NCBI GenBank assembly: GCA_032622095.1
Contig: CP136067.1
Coordinates: forward strand, 130,341,990-130,405,989
Direction of reading: 5' to 3'
Length of the DNA: 64,000 nucleotides
Source: Siphonodentalium dalli
Taxonomy: Eukaryota > Mollusca > Scaphopoda > Gadilida > Siphonodentaliidae
Shown here: positions 34,613 through 46,731 of the stretch, one piece after another
Layout of the letters: every line of letters starts with the position of its first letter
Position numbering within the stretch: position 1 is the stretch's first letter
Position numbers and translations under genes: made by a program
Notes under the pieces: model-generated
Told to the model about the DNA's origin: nothing
Seen by the model: the letters and a program-made list of their open reading frames with translations, nothing else
The model's database searches: none

Positions 34613-35337
34613 TCTTCTGGACAGGTGCATGAGCAGGCCACTGGCACTACATCATGCTTGTACCGGTACCACAAATTCAATTTTGAGACAATATTTTGGT
34701 TATGGCCAGATGGCCAGGTAGCTGAGGTACTGTTCAATACTATAGTTGATCCGTTTCGTTATCGTAACTTACTTATTACTGTTCCGGGAATTGAAATTTT
34801 TTTTTGTCACATGAAATTCAGTCTTTTTCGATATTTGCGCACATCCATGCGGAAAAATCGGCGAATCTTATATATAAGTCCACAGTTTATCCGTTTGTAG
34901 CCAATACACCATTTCCTTCTGTCAATCCGCGTTGATTCGCGACAAAATTAACTCAAAACAACACAAAGAATTATCCGCGCTTCATTTTGAAGAACGGTAT
35001 TAACTAAAAGTTAAGATTGTAATTTGGCTGCAGAAACGAAACGAAACGAATTTTGAAACACAATAATTGTATTCACTAATATTTTCCTGTTGGTATATGG
35101 TCTACTATAGTATATGCAATCATTTATTTGAAATAATAAGTATCACTTAGAGAATAATTCTTACTGATAATTAGAAATATCTTTATTTTGTATCCCTTTA
35201 ATATTAAATAATGGCCCTGAAAATTGTCTGTTTGTCAGTTTAATGTTCACTAATTATAGCTAGGCTGTTAGATAAAGTATGATATTGCTTCATTTGTCCG
35301 GGGTAGTGTATTGTCATACTGTCATAATAAACTTCAA
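34613..35337. other. No gene seen
   Basis: AT-rich sequence between the LINE fragment and the minisatellite. Confidence 0.4.
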
Positions 35338-37670
35338 GTAATAAGGTAACTACTCGTCAATGATTCTTGAATACATAAATGATTAATAAGGTAACAACTA
35401 CCCGTCAATAATCGACGTCTTAATATAGAAAGGTTTTATAAGGTAACTATAACTACACGGCAATGGTACTTATTATAGAAGGTTAATAATTTAACTTCTT
35501 GTCAATGATGCTTTAATATAGAAAGGGTTAATAAGGTAACTACCCGTCAATAATGCTTTAGTGTAGAAATGGTTACTAAGGTAACTACATGTCAATGATG
35601 CTTTAATAAAGAAAGGGTTAATAAGATAAAGTTCTACACGTCAATGATGCTTAAATATAGAAAGGGCTAATATGGTAACTACTCTTCAATGATGTTTTAA
35701 TATAGAAAGGGTTAATATGGTAATTACACGCCAATGGTGCTTTAATATAGAAAGGGTTAATATGGTAACTACCGTCCATGATGCTTTAATATAGAACTGG
35801 CTACTATGATAACTACATGTCAATTGTAGAAAGGGTTAATATGGTAACTAATCACCAATGATACTCATTATAAAAAGGGTTAATAAGGTAACTACCTGTC
35901 AATTATTGCTTCAACGTAGAAAGGGTTAATAAGGTAATTACACGCCAATGGTGCTTTAATATAGAAAGGGTTAATATGGTAACTATCAGTCAATGATGCT
36001 TTAATATAGAAAGTGTTATAATATGGTAACTGCACGTCAATGATGCTTTGATACAAAAATGGTTAATAAGGAAGGTAATTACCCATCAATGGCGCTTTAA
36101 TATAGAAATGGTTTATAATGTAACTACTCACCAATGATACTTAGTATAGAAAGGGTTGTTTAATGTAACTACCTGTCAATTAATGCTTTAATATAGAAAG
36201 GGTTAATAAGGTAACTACACGCCAATGATACTTAGTATAGAAAGGATTAGTAAGGTAACTACACGCAATGATACTTTAGTATATAGAGGGCTAATTAGGC
36301 AACTACCCGTCAACGATGCTTTAATATAGAAAGGGTTAACATGGTAACTACACGTCAATTATATTTTAATAAAGAAAGGGCTAATAAGGTAACTACATGT
36401 CAATGCTGCTTTAATACAGAAATGGTTAATAAGGTAACTTCACGTCAATGATGCTTTAATATAGAAAGGGTTAATAATGTAACAACTCACCAATGATACT
36501 TAGTATAGAACGGGTTAATAAGATAACTACCCAGCAATAATGATGCTTTAATATAGAAAGGGTTATAATAAGGTAACTACAAGTCAATGATGCTTTAATA
36601 CATAAATGGTTAATAAGGTAACTACCCGCCAATGGCGCTTTAATATAGAAAGGGTTAATAATGCAACTACTCACCAATGATACTTAGTATAGAAAGGGAT
36701 GTTTAATGTAACTACCTGTCAATTAATGCTTTAATATAGAAAGGGTTAATAAGGTAACTACACGCCAATGATACTTAGTATAGAAAGGGTTAGTAAGGTA
36801 ACTACACGACAATGATACTTTAGTATATAGAGGGTTAATTAGGCAACTACCCGTCAACGATGCTTTAATATAGAAAGGGTTAACATGGTAACTACACGTC
36901 AATGATATTTTAATAAAGAAATGGCTAATAAGGTAACTACATGTCAATGCTGCTTTAATACAGAAATTGTTAATAAGGTAACTTCACGTCAATGATGCTT
37001 TAATATAGAAAGGGTTAATAATATAACAACTCACCAATGATACTTAGTATAGAACGGGTTAATAAGATAACTACCCAGCAATAATGATGCTTTAATATAG
37101 AAAGGGTTATAATAAGGTAACTACAAGTCATTGATGCTTTAATACATAAATGGTTAATAAGGTAACTACCCGCCAATGGCGCTTTAATATAGAAAGGGTT
37201 AATAATGCAACTACTCACCAATGATACTTAGTATAGAAAGGGTTAATAAGGTAACTACCTGTCAATTAATGCTTTAATATAGAAAGGGTTAATAACGTAA
37301 CTACACGCCAACGGTACTTAGTATAGAAAGGGTTAATAAGGTAACTATATACGACAATGATACTTTGGTATATACAGAGTTAAGGAGCCAACTACCCGTC
37401 AATGATGCTATACTATAGAAAGGGTTAACATTGTAACTACACATCAATGCTATTTTAATATAGAAAGGGTTAATAAGGTAACTTCACATCAATGGTGCTT
37501 TAATATAGAAAGGGTTAATAATGTAACTACTCACCAATGTTACTTAGTATAGAAAGGGTTAATAAGGTAACTAACTACCTGTCAATTAATGATTTAATAT
37601 AGAATGGTTAATAAGGTAACTACACGCCAATGATGCTGTAATATAGAAAGGGTTAATAATGTGACTTCAA
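35338..37670 (+). repeat. 45-bp minisatellite, about 50 copies, with higher-order period
   Basis: The unit is close to AAAGGGTTAATAAGGTAACT followed by ACACGTCAATGATGCTTTAA and TATAG. About 50 copies fill 2.3 kb, and substitution hot spots give alternatives such as ACTCACCAATGATACTTAGT. Between about 36160 and 37250 the order of variants repeats exactly with a 544-bp period (12 units). For example, CGGGTTAATAAGATAACTAC occurs at 36511 and 37055, and the variant beginning ACTACCTGTCAATTAATG follows at the same distance. Minus-strand frames rich in Ile/Leu/Ser/Tyr are by-products. Confidence 0.95.
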
Positions 37671-37689
37671 TGCAGATTGTACAGTTTAA

Positions 37690-38036
37690 CAAAATAGCAC
37701 AGGTGTATATATCCGGGTGAACACTGTATTAAATACCTGGGCGAAACCCTGGTGTAAATACCTGGGTGTAAATACTCCGGATAACCTGGGTCTAAATACC
37801 CGGGTGTGACAGCGTCTTCTAAATTATATCCGTAAAAACCCGGGTAGACTGGGGTTTATACCTAACATATATAGAAAACACCTGGGTAAATCTATATAAA
37901 TCCCTGATTTACCTGGGTGTAACCTGGGTGTGACCTGGGTGTGACCTGGTGGAACCAGGGTAAAACCTATATGTACCGGGGTATACCTAGGTAAACACCA
38001 AGATTTACCCAGGTACATTTTTATATGGGATCAGCC
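37690..38036 (-). repeat. CCTGGGTG repeat with the same terminus as the 3.95-kb unit, inverted
   Basis: ACCTGGGTGTAAATA-type units (37720-37930) end in CCCAGGTACATTTTTATATG then GGATC followed by AGCCGCGG. This is the reverse complement of the left edge of the minisatellite in each 3.95-kb unit (GCGGCGATCCCATATAAAAATG). The two are therefore members of one repeat family with a fixed end, not independent minisatellites. Confidence 0.8.
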
Positions 38037-39575
38037 GCGGATATGCTCGCGGGTGTCTGTGGAACGGACAATTCATCACTCGAGACCAAAATATATCATG
38101 AAGCAATTTTATATCGCAGAAATGGTCACGAATAAGCATAGGCTTACTGCCAGATCCCTTTATCTCATATGTATGTTTGTGTATGTTATATATGTATTTA
38201 TGTGCCTTTTTGAGAAATAAAATATTGTTTACACTAAGGGTGTCTCCACATTGGAATGTAACCCCTTAAAGAATAGGGAAATTGTCAAGTGCGAGCAATT
38301 CCATTTGGTGGTACCTCACACTGTCCAATGTTTTGATATAGTTATTATTCTAAGGTAATTAATTCCTTATAATAAAGTTACTTCAAGCACACAGTTCAAA
38401 TGTAACTTATGACATTTTAGTTATGTTCAGTGAAGACGGTGTAGAATCCAAGGACAAAATTTGCTATGCCTAGTTAGTAAGTAAGAGGTATCATGATATG
38501 ACAAACTGATTAATGTTTGCCATATATCACTCTGTATATGCTCATTTATCACAGGTGACTGTGGATTCTGCATTTATCCACCTTTTGGAATTATAATCAC
38601 TCGGATGCAAGTGCTGCAAATTGTAAATTCTAAATTGTCTAATTTTAACAATTAATGTTTCCTAAATTATCTCTATGTATAGGTGCTTGTAAAACAAGGT
38701 CATTCGTTGAATCATTAGTTATTGTTTATTCTTCGTCGTTAACAGCTATCGCATGTCAGCTACTCAGTGTATAACTCGTTCTTTGATCAATCATATTCGT
38801 CCGGGTTTTTGCATGTAGCCCAATAATCAACCACTGCCCTGAATCCATGATAGGGTGCCATAAATTCCCTTGTAGCCGAAACCATGGGAAACGAATCTAA
38901 TCGGAACTGGGACATTTCGAATCTGGAACCGTAAAATCGTTAATATGGAAACGGAAATTTCCGAATCTGCAATGGCTAATTTATCAATGGACCCGTTAGT
39001 CAACCCACAGCCAATAGCCAGACGCAAAGAACTCAATGTTTTGTGAAGCAATGTTATTTGAACTAGTGTCTATGTGATACATGTACAATTTGGAAAGGTA
39101 TACAAATGTCATTTGACAGATATGTATATAATTTTTATAATTAATCGTTATAATGTGATCTGAGGATCACAAACTGCATATAAAGTCCACTTAAAAAGCC
39201 GACGGCAGCTTTATCAGAAGTGTGTCTCTTGAATTCCTATTCATATTTAAGTTTGCTATCAATGGGTGTAAAACGTAGCCATTGTCCCCGTCGGCTCCTA
39301 TGCACAATAGCGTTGCACAGTGATATAACAGTTCATTACTAGGCGGGATACCGTCTATTTAAAAAGCCGACGACAATTACAATCACCGCCCCATTATTCT
39401 TTATATTGTATTATGGATATCAGTGCTCAACGACGTATTTATAATCTCCCATCCATATCGGGGTACGAAAGTGTTCATACTGTATAATACAGGCTGGACA
39501 TGTATTACTGAATGCAATAATACAACAAGCGCCATATTTAAAACAATACCAATGTTCAGCAACACGTGTTTTTTA
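38037..39575. other. No gene seen
   Basis: AT-rich. AAAAAGCCGACG is found near 39195 and 39361, with a GTCGGCTCC between, a possible small repeat. No exon supported. Confidence 0.4.
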
Positions 39576-39943
39576 CCCTGTGCCAATGCATTCTCTTATA
39601 TATGCGAGTCGACCATAGGTCGCCTCGCATATATAAGAGAATGCATTGGCCTAACAATTTTTTATCATTTTTTATAAATAAATGTTTCTTACAATTTTTA
39701 GGACATAAAATAAAAAACATCCATTACCCTGCAGGGAGCCCCACACATATATAGAAGCAAAATGAAGAGTGTCGTCTGCTCATGTTTGTCTGGGGTTCTG
39801 TATGGGTGAAATTATAAAATTGTTAAAGAATACAAGAAAAAATTATTAATATTGTAAAAAATTGTTAGGCCAATGCATTCTCTTATATATGCGAGGCGAC
39901 CTATGGTCGACTCGCATATATAAGAGAATGTATTGGCACAGGG
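39576..39943. mobile_element. Double-hairpin TIR element, copy 1
   Basis: The ends CCCTGTGCCAATGCATTC / GAATGTATTGGCACAGGG are flanked by TA on both sides (39574-39575, 39944-39945). Each end is itself a 69-bp near-perfect palindrome: 39582-39650 (GCCAATGCATTCTCTTATAT.., centre GTCGACCATAGGTCGCC) and 39869-39937 (centre GGCGACCTATGGTCGAC). The second hairpin is the inverse of the first. A 218-bp AT-rich spacer lies between. No protein. A shorter relative is at 48798-49025. Confidence 0.92.
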
Positions 39944-39945
39944 TA

Positions 39946-42890
39946 AAAATTATTATAATTATATATAAGTATTCAAACCGTTTAGAATGTATTATGCACA
40001 AAGTGTAGCATACCAAACTTGTATCAAAGAGGAATAACCCAATATTATAATAACCAAACGAGCGGTCAACGCAATTATGGTAGGTGTAAAACTGGATTTG
40101 GCTGAGGGCAGTGAGCGGGAAGAGCTTATTTTGATTGAAAGTTTATTAACAACATCGACGGTCACAGGTTTACTTCACCTTCGACAATTGTTTACAATTT
40201 TCCCCACATGTTGAACAGATATATATAATGGTGTAGGTTTGGCGTCGAAAATCACGCGACTGTTCCCTCCGTGCCTCGATATTGTAATACCTTAACATAC
40301 ATTACAATTACACGCACATATGACTGGACCTGGCTAACATATTCGAGCGTTTATCAGCCAACGATATTTATTACTGAGTACTTGTTAGTATCAAGCTGAA
40401 ATACTACTAATTACTACGATTCTCGCAACTGTTTAATACGATAACTGCACTCCATTCTTGGAAGTGATGTGTTACGTCACCATGGAAATGCCACTTCGAT
40501 CCTAGAACTGAGATTTGAATTGGGATTCGGAAAAGATTTGATTTGATTATTGTCGGATTGTTAAAGCGACTACTGGATACATGTCATATTACGAAAATCA
40601 TGATTCGTGGTGCAGGGCAAGCTAAGAGTGTAAGAAACACTCGCGTAATTCACTTTAATTATCGAGAAACTATAAGACGTATGCAGGACTCCAGACCATT
40701 TATACAACTGTCCTTTGTACGTGGCATGTGTGTTGAGAGAAGCTTAGTTATGGATGTGTGGTTGTTTATGTGATGACTATTAGTTTGTTTATAAATACAT
40801 TTTTCAGACAACCTTGACAATTAAATATCACCATGCTTATAAGTTAACTTTACTTTATACTCGCTGAAAGGGCAAAATGTTTGTTAAATGTACTATTCTG
40901 CTATGTTTATTGTAGTGTGGTCCATATCGTATACAAATTAAATTTCGGTACACATTCAGGTGACAATCCATTTTTAAATGATCAGTGGGGGTAAAGTTGT
41001 TAGAATAAGGTACCAGTGTTATCTGCCACCTTTGATGTGGCATATGTATTGATAAAAGGTTACATGTCGTTATGAGTTTTTGTATTTTCAGAGGAAAAAA
41101 ACAACTTATTGTATCCGACTTCATGCCCGCACACATCCCTACATAAACTGGAGTGTATACAAAGCCAGTAAATATCACCATTAGTGTTTGTTAACTTGAT
41201 TCTGTTCTCACTCAAAATCATGTTTGAGAAATCTGCGCAAGTCAGAAGAAACAGTTTATGTTAAGTATGCCATTCGGCTAAGTATATAATATCATACACG
41301 TATAGTAGGTCCCATTTAGCCACTGCAATGGGGATTACGAACTTGTGGATACTTGAACCATGTCTTTGAGATTTGAAAAAAATATAGTTGCATGTGGCAT
41401 TGACCCCCACCCTCCTCGTATCAAGTGCAGCGATTTCTGCGAAATAGAGGCTCCAGACTCTGGCCTGTTTTTAACATCTACAATGTGTCTTCTACGTGAA
41501 CACAAGATTTTGTTTTCGAAATCCGTGTGGTGATAATTTTGAAACCCACCACTAAAATAATTTATGTACCAAATTTGAAATTTTCTAGCTTGTTATCAGC
41601 CTACGGATATATACATTTTGTATCTGTTATCTATTCTGATTTCAGTTAATGTTCAATGATTTGATGTCCCCTCATTTCTGCACCCATACCTGCACAAACG
41701 AGAGTGACACCTATTGTGTACAATGACTCATTTGCAACGAGAAGTGACACATTAATGACACTACAACAATCTTGTTGATAACGAATTTTGTACCCGACTA
41801 TTACCTATACATGCTTGACGTTTTAGAGGGACAGAAATATTGTTTTGGAAGTTTTCAATTAAACAAACGTTTTTCGTTTCTATTTGTAAGCCAAGTTAGT
41901 ATCATCTACATGTGTGTCACCTTTTATGTTCAACATGTTTCCAGTGAAATAAAGCGATAAGTGATGTTAAATCATGTTTTGGATGGTGTTGTTGTTGTAA
42001 CCGGTAAACCCGAATACGTTAATGGCAAACATTAACACCACGATCTTAGTTTTGGAAATATTTGGAAGTTCCGAAGCGCAAAAGATGATGCACTCTGAAG
42101 AGTCAGTTATACGTACAAGTCAATTCACTATTTGCGGGCAGTAGTAGGGAGGCTTCGGGAAATCACAATTAAAATGTGGCCGCTTTTGTCACATCTATTT
42201 ATCGGAGTTCAGAAACTGCTCAAGAGGAGTACATGCCACTACTTCCATAATATCTGAAAATGACGATGTGTCCCTCCCTGTCTTAACTTATGAATAGAGT
42301 CTGGCACATGTCTAATGCGTGGTTCGTATTATAGACAAATCTCCGAAGCTGTACTCACCTGCCAATTGGGTTGAAATGTTTAAAAGTTTAGAGATGAAGT
42401 CATGGTTCCAGGCAAGTTTTACACAATTTATTTTACTTTATATTTAGTCTCTCTAGTGTATAAAAGAACATGTTTACAGGGACGGCAACAATTATTTGTT
42501 AATGTTTCAATAACAAAATGGTATTTTGTGGTGCACATATAGTTCATGTTTAATTAGTGTGTAACAGAGCTAGCGCTCTCTGGCATGACTTGGCCATACG
42601 TTGATTTATTCTATACGTTCATCTAAAAGTAATTAGATGTAATCAACGTTGTTTATGTGTAAGCGAATACACTGACTGCACTGGTGATCTGGAACCCTGA
42701 ATACAACTTTAAAATTCGAAATCTACAATATAATATTTTAGATAATGTGAATTAGTGCAAAATGTCCGTAGCATGGACTAGATCATACCTGGTATGTTTG
42801 TTCCTCATTGAAGAACTGCCAAACGCGTTCTCCATTCAATATGACAGACACGTGTGTGCTCTTATTGTCATCTTCTTCTGGAATATAGGT
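39946..42890. other. No supported gene
   Basis: AT-rich. Several frames of 60-108 codons on either strand (near 40543-40773, 40855-41181, 41772-41960) have no family resemblance, splice context or repeat boundary. Nothing else was recognised in this 2.9-kb stretch. Confidence 0.4.
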
Positions 42891-42892
42891 AA

Positions 42893-43022
42893 TGTATCAA
42901 TGACAACACAGAGGAAAAAGAACATCAGAATATTAACTGTGAACTACAGAAGCATAGCTAGAAACAAAGCGGAACTGGACATCGCAACACACTTTATAAA
43001 ACGTGATATAATCATAATATTA
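42893..43022 (+). pseudogene. LINE endonuclease N-terminal remnant
   Basis: Inside the frame open from 42762 to 43145, the part KNIRILTVNYRSIARNKAEL then DIATHFIKRDIIII is the start of an APE-type endonuclease domain as found at the head of LINE ORF2 (first beta strand, then the xNCRS motif with Tyr for Cys). Immediately afterwards the frame turns into a hydrophobic tail of unrelated sequence, so it is a short decayed piece. Confidence 0.7.
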
Positions 43023-43145
43023 TTCTCCCTATCTGTGTTAGTAATCTGTGTTGTCATGATTGTGTGGTTCTGTCGATATGTTCGAGTGTTTTGTGAAACT
43101 CGTTCCATATTATTTGCAAATGAAATTCAAATTGTCTACCAGTAA

Positions 43146-43528
43146 TATATAATTTGGCGATGATATTATATTGATTGTTTTGGCATTTATAATTGTGGCC
43201 GGTTCATTCGTCATTATAATACATGGGGCTATGGCATGTAATACACTATTTACTGGCTGGATAATCAAAGGTTGGTGCCAGACCCTGTAATCGCGCCAAC
43301 TATCTGGCACCACGCTCCTGTTTGAACCAGCCACTTGCTTCCACTACAACTCACTGCTCGGTGATCGAGTGCATAATTTAATAAAATCGCCTAATTAATC
43401 ATATAATAAGGCCGATAACCAGCATTCTACAATAAAATGTCATATTTGTTCTCATCAATGTTTCGACAATTCGACCAAATACTTCTGTTCATCACGAAGC
43501 CATTGGTAAACAATTTGTGGTTTGATCA
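43146..43528. other. No gene seen
   Basis: AT-rich flank downstream of the minus-strand LINE 3' end. Confidence 0.4.
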
Positions 43529-45037
43529 ATCAATCAATCAGTTTATTGCGAAAGCTATGATTTAACACAGAACATGCAAAATATATATATACATATGTGT
43601 ACAATAGCAGGAAACTATTTAGTGGCTATATAATCGTATACTCATGCCACAGCCATAATAACATAATATTTATACATCTCAATCCCGCTGTGTGAAGGCA
43701 CGCCCATTCCCATTTTGTCACCCACATCGAATAATGCAGGGGAACAGTAGTTATAATTACCCCCGGTCTCAACAATTGGGATGTGTTTTGAATTGGGGAG
43801 TTTTTGCCCAGGCGGGTGGGGTCTCCAGTGTCTCAGATTTTGGGCAATTCCTTAAAGGCACACTTAAGATATAATGATACTCTCCGCAATATACTAATAT
43901 TTTCAATCGATAGAAGTCTATAGAACTTTTCTTTGCTGGGATATTTCCAGTAATAGTCCGGGATATATTTGATTCGGATATCATTAAGGTGTGAACATTT
44001 AATTACAAAGTGGTATTCATCTCCTATTCCGTCATTACATAATGTACAAACTCTGTCATTCTGTTTTGATTTTTTCCACCGTCCACTTTCTATTGGTAAT
44101 CGATGATTTGATGTCCTAATCTTAACAATGCTTTCGGCTAAATACCATGGAAGTTGAGTTAGATATCTTCTAATCTCCGGACGTACAGAAATACCACCAT
44201 AGAAACCACCCCTTGATGATGTAGCTACATTTCCCAACCATTCCTGGTTAAGTATGGACTTTATTCGTTTTATATCCGATTGTGTAAGATCCTTTCTGCT
44301 CATGAACATGGAGTTCTTTCCAGTATCTTGGAATGTCTGCTCTATAAATCGGAGCCATTTGAGGTCTCCACTGCGATGCTGATTTTGATAAACGGTCAGT
44401 ATTAATGTACACATATTTTTGGCGATAATCGAGCCCTCATTCGACATTAGTTTCGACCAATACGTTAAGATTCTACATTTTATTTCAATTATTAAAGGAT
44501 GGCGACCTAATTCTCCGTATACCATATAGTTAGGTGTACTTTCTTTCATACCCATGATTATCTTACATAATTTGAGGTGTACACTTTCGATTGATTTACA
44601 GGGTTCAAACCCCCAAACTTCACTGCCATATAATAATATGGGTGCGACCATCGTATCAAACAAATGAAGCATGATATCTACAGGTAGCTCTAATTTCCTT
44701 ACTTTATTCAACAGTGCATACATCGCCTTCGTGCCAAGTTTGCACGTTTTTTTAATAGATCTACAAAATCTCCCATTAAAGAAAAAATTTACACCCAGAT
44801 ACACAAATTCCATTACCGTTTCCAAAGGTTTACCATTGAATATAAATGTCGGTACAATCTTAGGTAATCTTTTACAGAAAATCACAACTTTCGTTTTTGA
44901 TGAATTAACTTCTAGACCCCATGCGTCCGCATAATCACTAAATGCCTGAATCGCTCTGTGCATAGTTGCCTCGTCGTCTGTCATTAGTACGGTATCATCC
45001 GCATATAACAAACATAATATACCCAGAAAGCATTTCC
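43529..45037 (-). mobile_element. 5'-truncated LINE with reverse-transcriptase end
   Basis: The coding piece (43833-45011) is followed on the minus strand by ~290 bp of 3' UTR, an AATAAA at 43542-43547 (TTTATT on plus) and a (TGAT)n tail at about 43529-43543, typical of LINE 3' ends. The 5' edge is near 45037, where the reverse-transcriptase frame meets a stop. No flanking duplication was identified. Confidence 0.8.
43833..45011 (-). CDS. LINE reverse transcriptase, C-terminal 392 codons
   Basis: The frame opens with LLYADDTVLM, containing the YADD palm motif of non-LTR reverse transcriptases (residues ~3-6), whose two Asp residues are catalytic. It continues through the thumb region (EFVYLGVNFFFNGRF, PILLYGSEVWGFEPC) to a C-terminal zinc-knuckle CTLCNDGIGDEYHFVIKC at about residues 322-339 and ends with stop codon TAA. 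The frame is intact over the whole length, so the copy is fairly young. The upstream part of the palm, the fingers and the endonuclease are missing, so it cannot act alone. The family copies its own RNA at target sites by target-primed reverse transcription. Clade (CR1/L2/Jockey-like) is inferred from motif style. Confidence 0.9.
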   Translation of the reverse strand: MLYADDTVLMTDDEATMHRAIQAFSDYADAWGLEVNSSKTKVVIFCKRLPKIVPTFIFNGKPLETVMEFVYLGVNFFFNGRFCRSIKKTCKLGTKAMYALLNKVRKLELPVDIMLHLFDTMVAPILLYGSEVWGFEPCKSIESVHLKLCKIIMGMKESTPNYMVYGELGRHPLIIEIKCRILTYWSKLMSNEGSIIAKNMCTLILTVYQNQHRSGDLKWLRFIEQTFQDTGKNSMFMSRKDLTQSDIKRIKSILNQEWLGNVATSSRGGFYGGISVRPEIRRYLTQLPWYLAESIVKIRTSNHRLPIESGRWKKSKQNDRVCTLCNDGIGDEYHFVIKCSHLNDIRIKYIPDYYWKYPSKEKFYRLLSIENISILRRVSLYLKCAFKELPKI

Positions 45038-45597
45038 GTTAAACTCAAATTATATTAGGATACCGCGAGTATTAGCTATAATTATATAAGTAAAAAATAT
45101 CAACCTATCATTATCCTTCTGTACGCAGAGATCAGTTGGACATTCGTTAAGTACTGGGAACTTTCTAGGATAGGATATTTTATTTCCAATACACATACAT
45201 ATTACATAATAATGATGAAAATTATGGATAATTCTGTCGTATATTGTGGGGGATGGCATAATCTGGCAAGACTGTCTTCCTGCCACCCCAAGTATGGTAA
45301 ATATAGAAAGTAATAAATTATAGTAAGATGGCCTCGGGTGAGCCGTGCGCATATTGTGTATATGTAATTTATGAGTTTAGGGCTTAGTTCAAGAGTGTGT
45401 AAAAATGGATACTACCCGAGGGATGTTCAGTATAATGTATATGGTTCAAATTCAGCTGATCGGGTAGTATTTTTTGGATGAGGTTACAGGGACTACTGCT
45501 TCGTATAGGTTGACGTTGAACGTGTTATATGTACACTTAACCGGGTACGTTCTAGTGACATTGCCGCGACGTCTCGTGATGTTTTCGCCAAGTCCAT
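45038..45597. other. No gene seen
   Basis: AT-rich. A minus-strand frame at 45050-45352 shows no family resemblance. Confidence 0.4.
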
Positions 45598-45757
45598 AGA
45601 GTTAACGTCCATCCCTGTTACTATATACATGTAGTTCTCATAATTACCCTAGAGTTAACGTCCACCCCTGTCACAATATACATGTAGTTCTCATAATTAC
45701 CTCAGAGTTAACGTCTATCCCTGTCACAATATAAATGTAATGTTCTCATAATTAAAC
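45598..45757 (+). repeat. Three ~54-bp tandem repeats
   Basis: AGAGTTAACGTCCATCCCTG then ATATACATGTAGTTCTCATAATTAC recurs three times (starts near 45598, 45652, 45706) with a few substitutions. Short non-coding tandem. Confidence 0.9.
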
Positions 45758-46731
45758 ACTTTTATTTTTTGGGACAACACTATAGTAAATGAAGTGAGTG
45801 TGAGTATTCATTGTAATGGGATGCCAAGCATTATACGATCTTCAAATATAAACTACTATATGGCCATGGCTCATTCGAGTAATTTAGAAGGAGGTATAAG
45901 ATATGTTGAAAAAGACAAGAAATATTTATATCACTGGTTAATATGCTCTTAAACATACCTTCCATGGATAGAGCCAATTTCCAGCTGTTTTAAATTGTTC
46001 GCACATAAGTCAAACAAACACCCTTTCCTTCTACCATATCATGAATAGGCTAACATAAAAAGCTTTTTTTTCTGTTCTGTAAATGGCTGTTTTTTGTTTG
46101 GGAGACAAACCATTTGTTCAGATCTGTATTGATTATGACTTCAATGAGTCTTTCTGGCACAGATAATTATCGTAGAAAGGTAGGTTCAAGTGCATGTGTT
46201 TATTGATATATTTTGATACCGGACACATTCAAAAGCAAGTGTTTTTGAGCGCAATCCGCCAAGTGTATTTAATGATACACATTCTATTTGGCACCATAAA
46301 ACTACTATTGGAACTTCTATCTCAGATGAGATATATAATCGTGCCAAAGAGCCCATTAATGGGATGTTCTGGTGGTCAGATATCGAACTTCAATAGCGGA
46401 AATATTTTACACATTTTTATTTTGTGTCAGGCTAGAAAAAAAAAACAATGGAATGATCGTCTCATAACACGTTCATGTCCTATAGAGATCCCCACATAGA
46501 CTGCAGCATACAACACTCTATAGTGCATGATTCCATCTGCGTGAGGCTGCCTGTGGGTTACAATTAAACAATGGAATGATCGTCTCTATTAAAGAGCTCC
46601 TATGATTTATTATTCAAATATCAGTAGATCATTATGAGTCATCTTAATTCACGCTACTGCCCAGCGGCGATAACCACGCCTGCCATAAATTGCCAGACTG
46701 AATTATAGCAGGTTAGACATCACACGCCGAT
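45758..46731. other. No gene; short direct repeat
   Basis: AACAATGGAATGATCGTCTC occurs at about 46444 and 46568. The 70 bp before the next frame could be a 5' UTR. No other feature recognised. Confidence 0.45.

Noticed and set aside
36471-37221. Minus-strand frames rich in FYIKAPLAGSYLINHL
   Set aside because: They follow the 45-bp minisatellite, whose length is a multiple of 3, so open frames arise automatically.
35338-37670. CRISPR-like array (45-bp period)
   Set aside because: There is no alternation of constant repeat and unique spacer; the whole unit is conserved, and the host is a eukaryote.
39191-39372. AAAAAGCCGACG repeats as a TIR pair
   Set aside because: The two copies are in the same orientation and too short to define an element.
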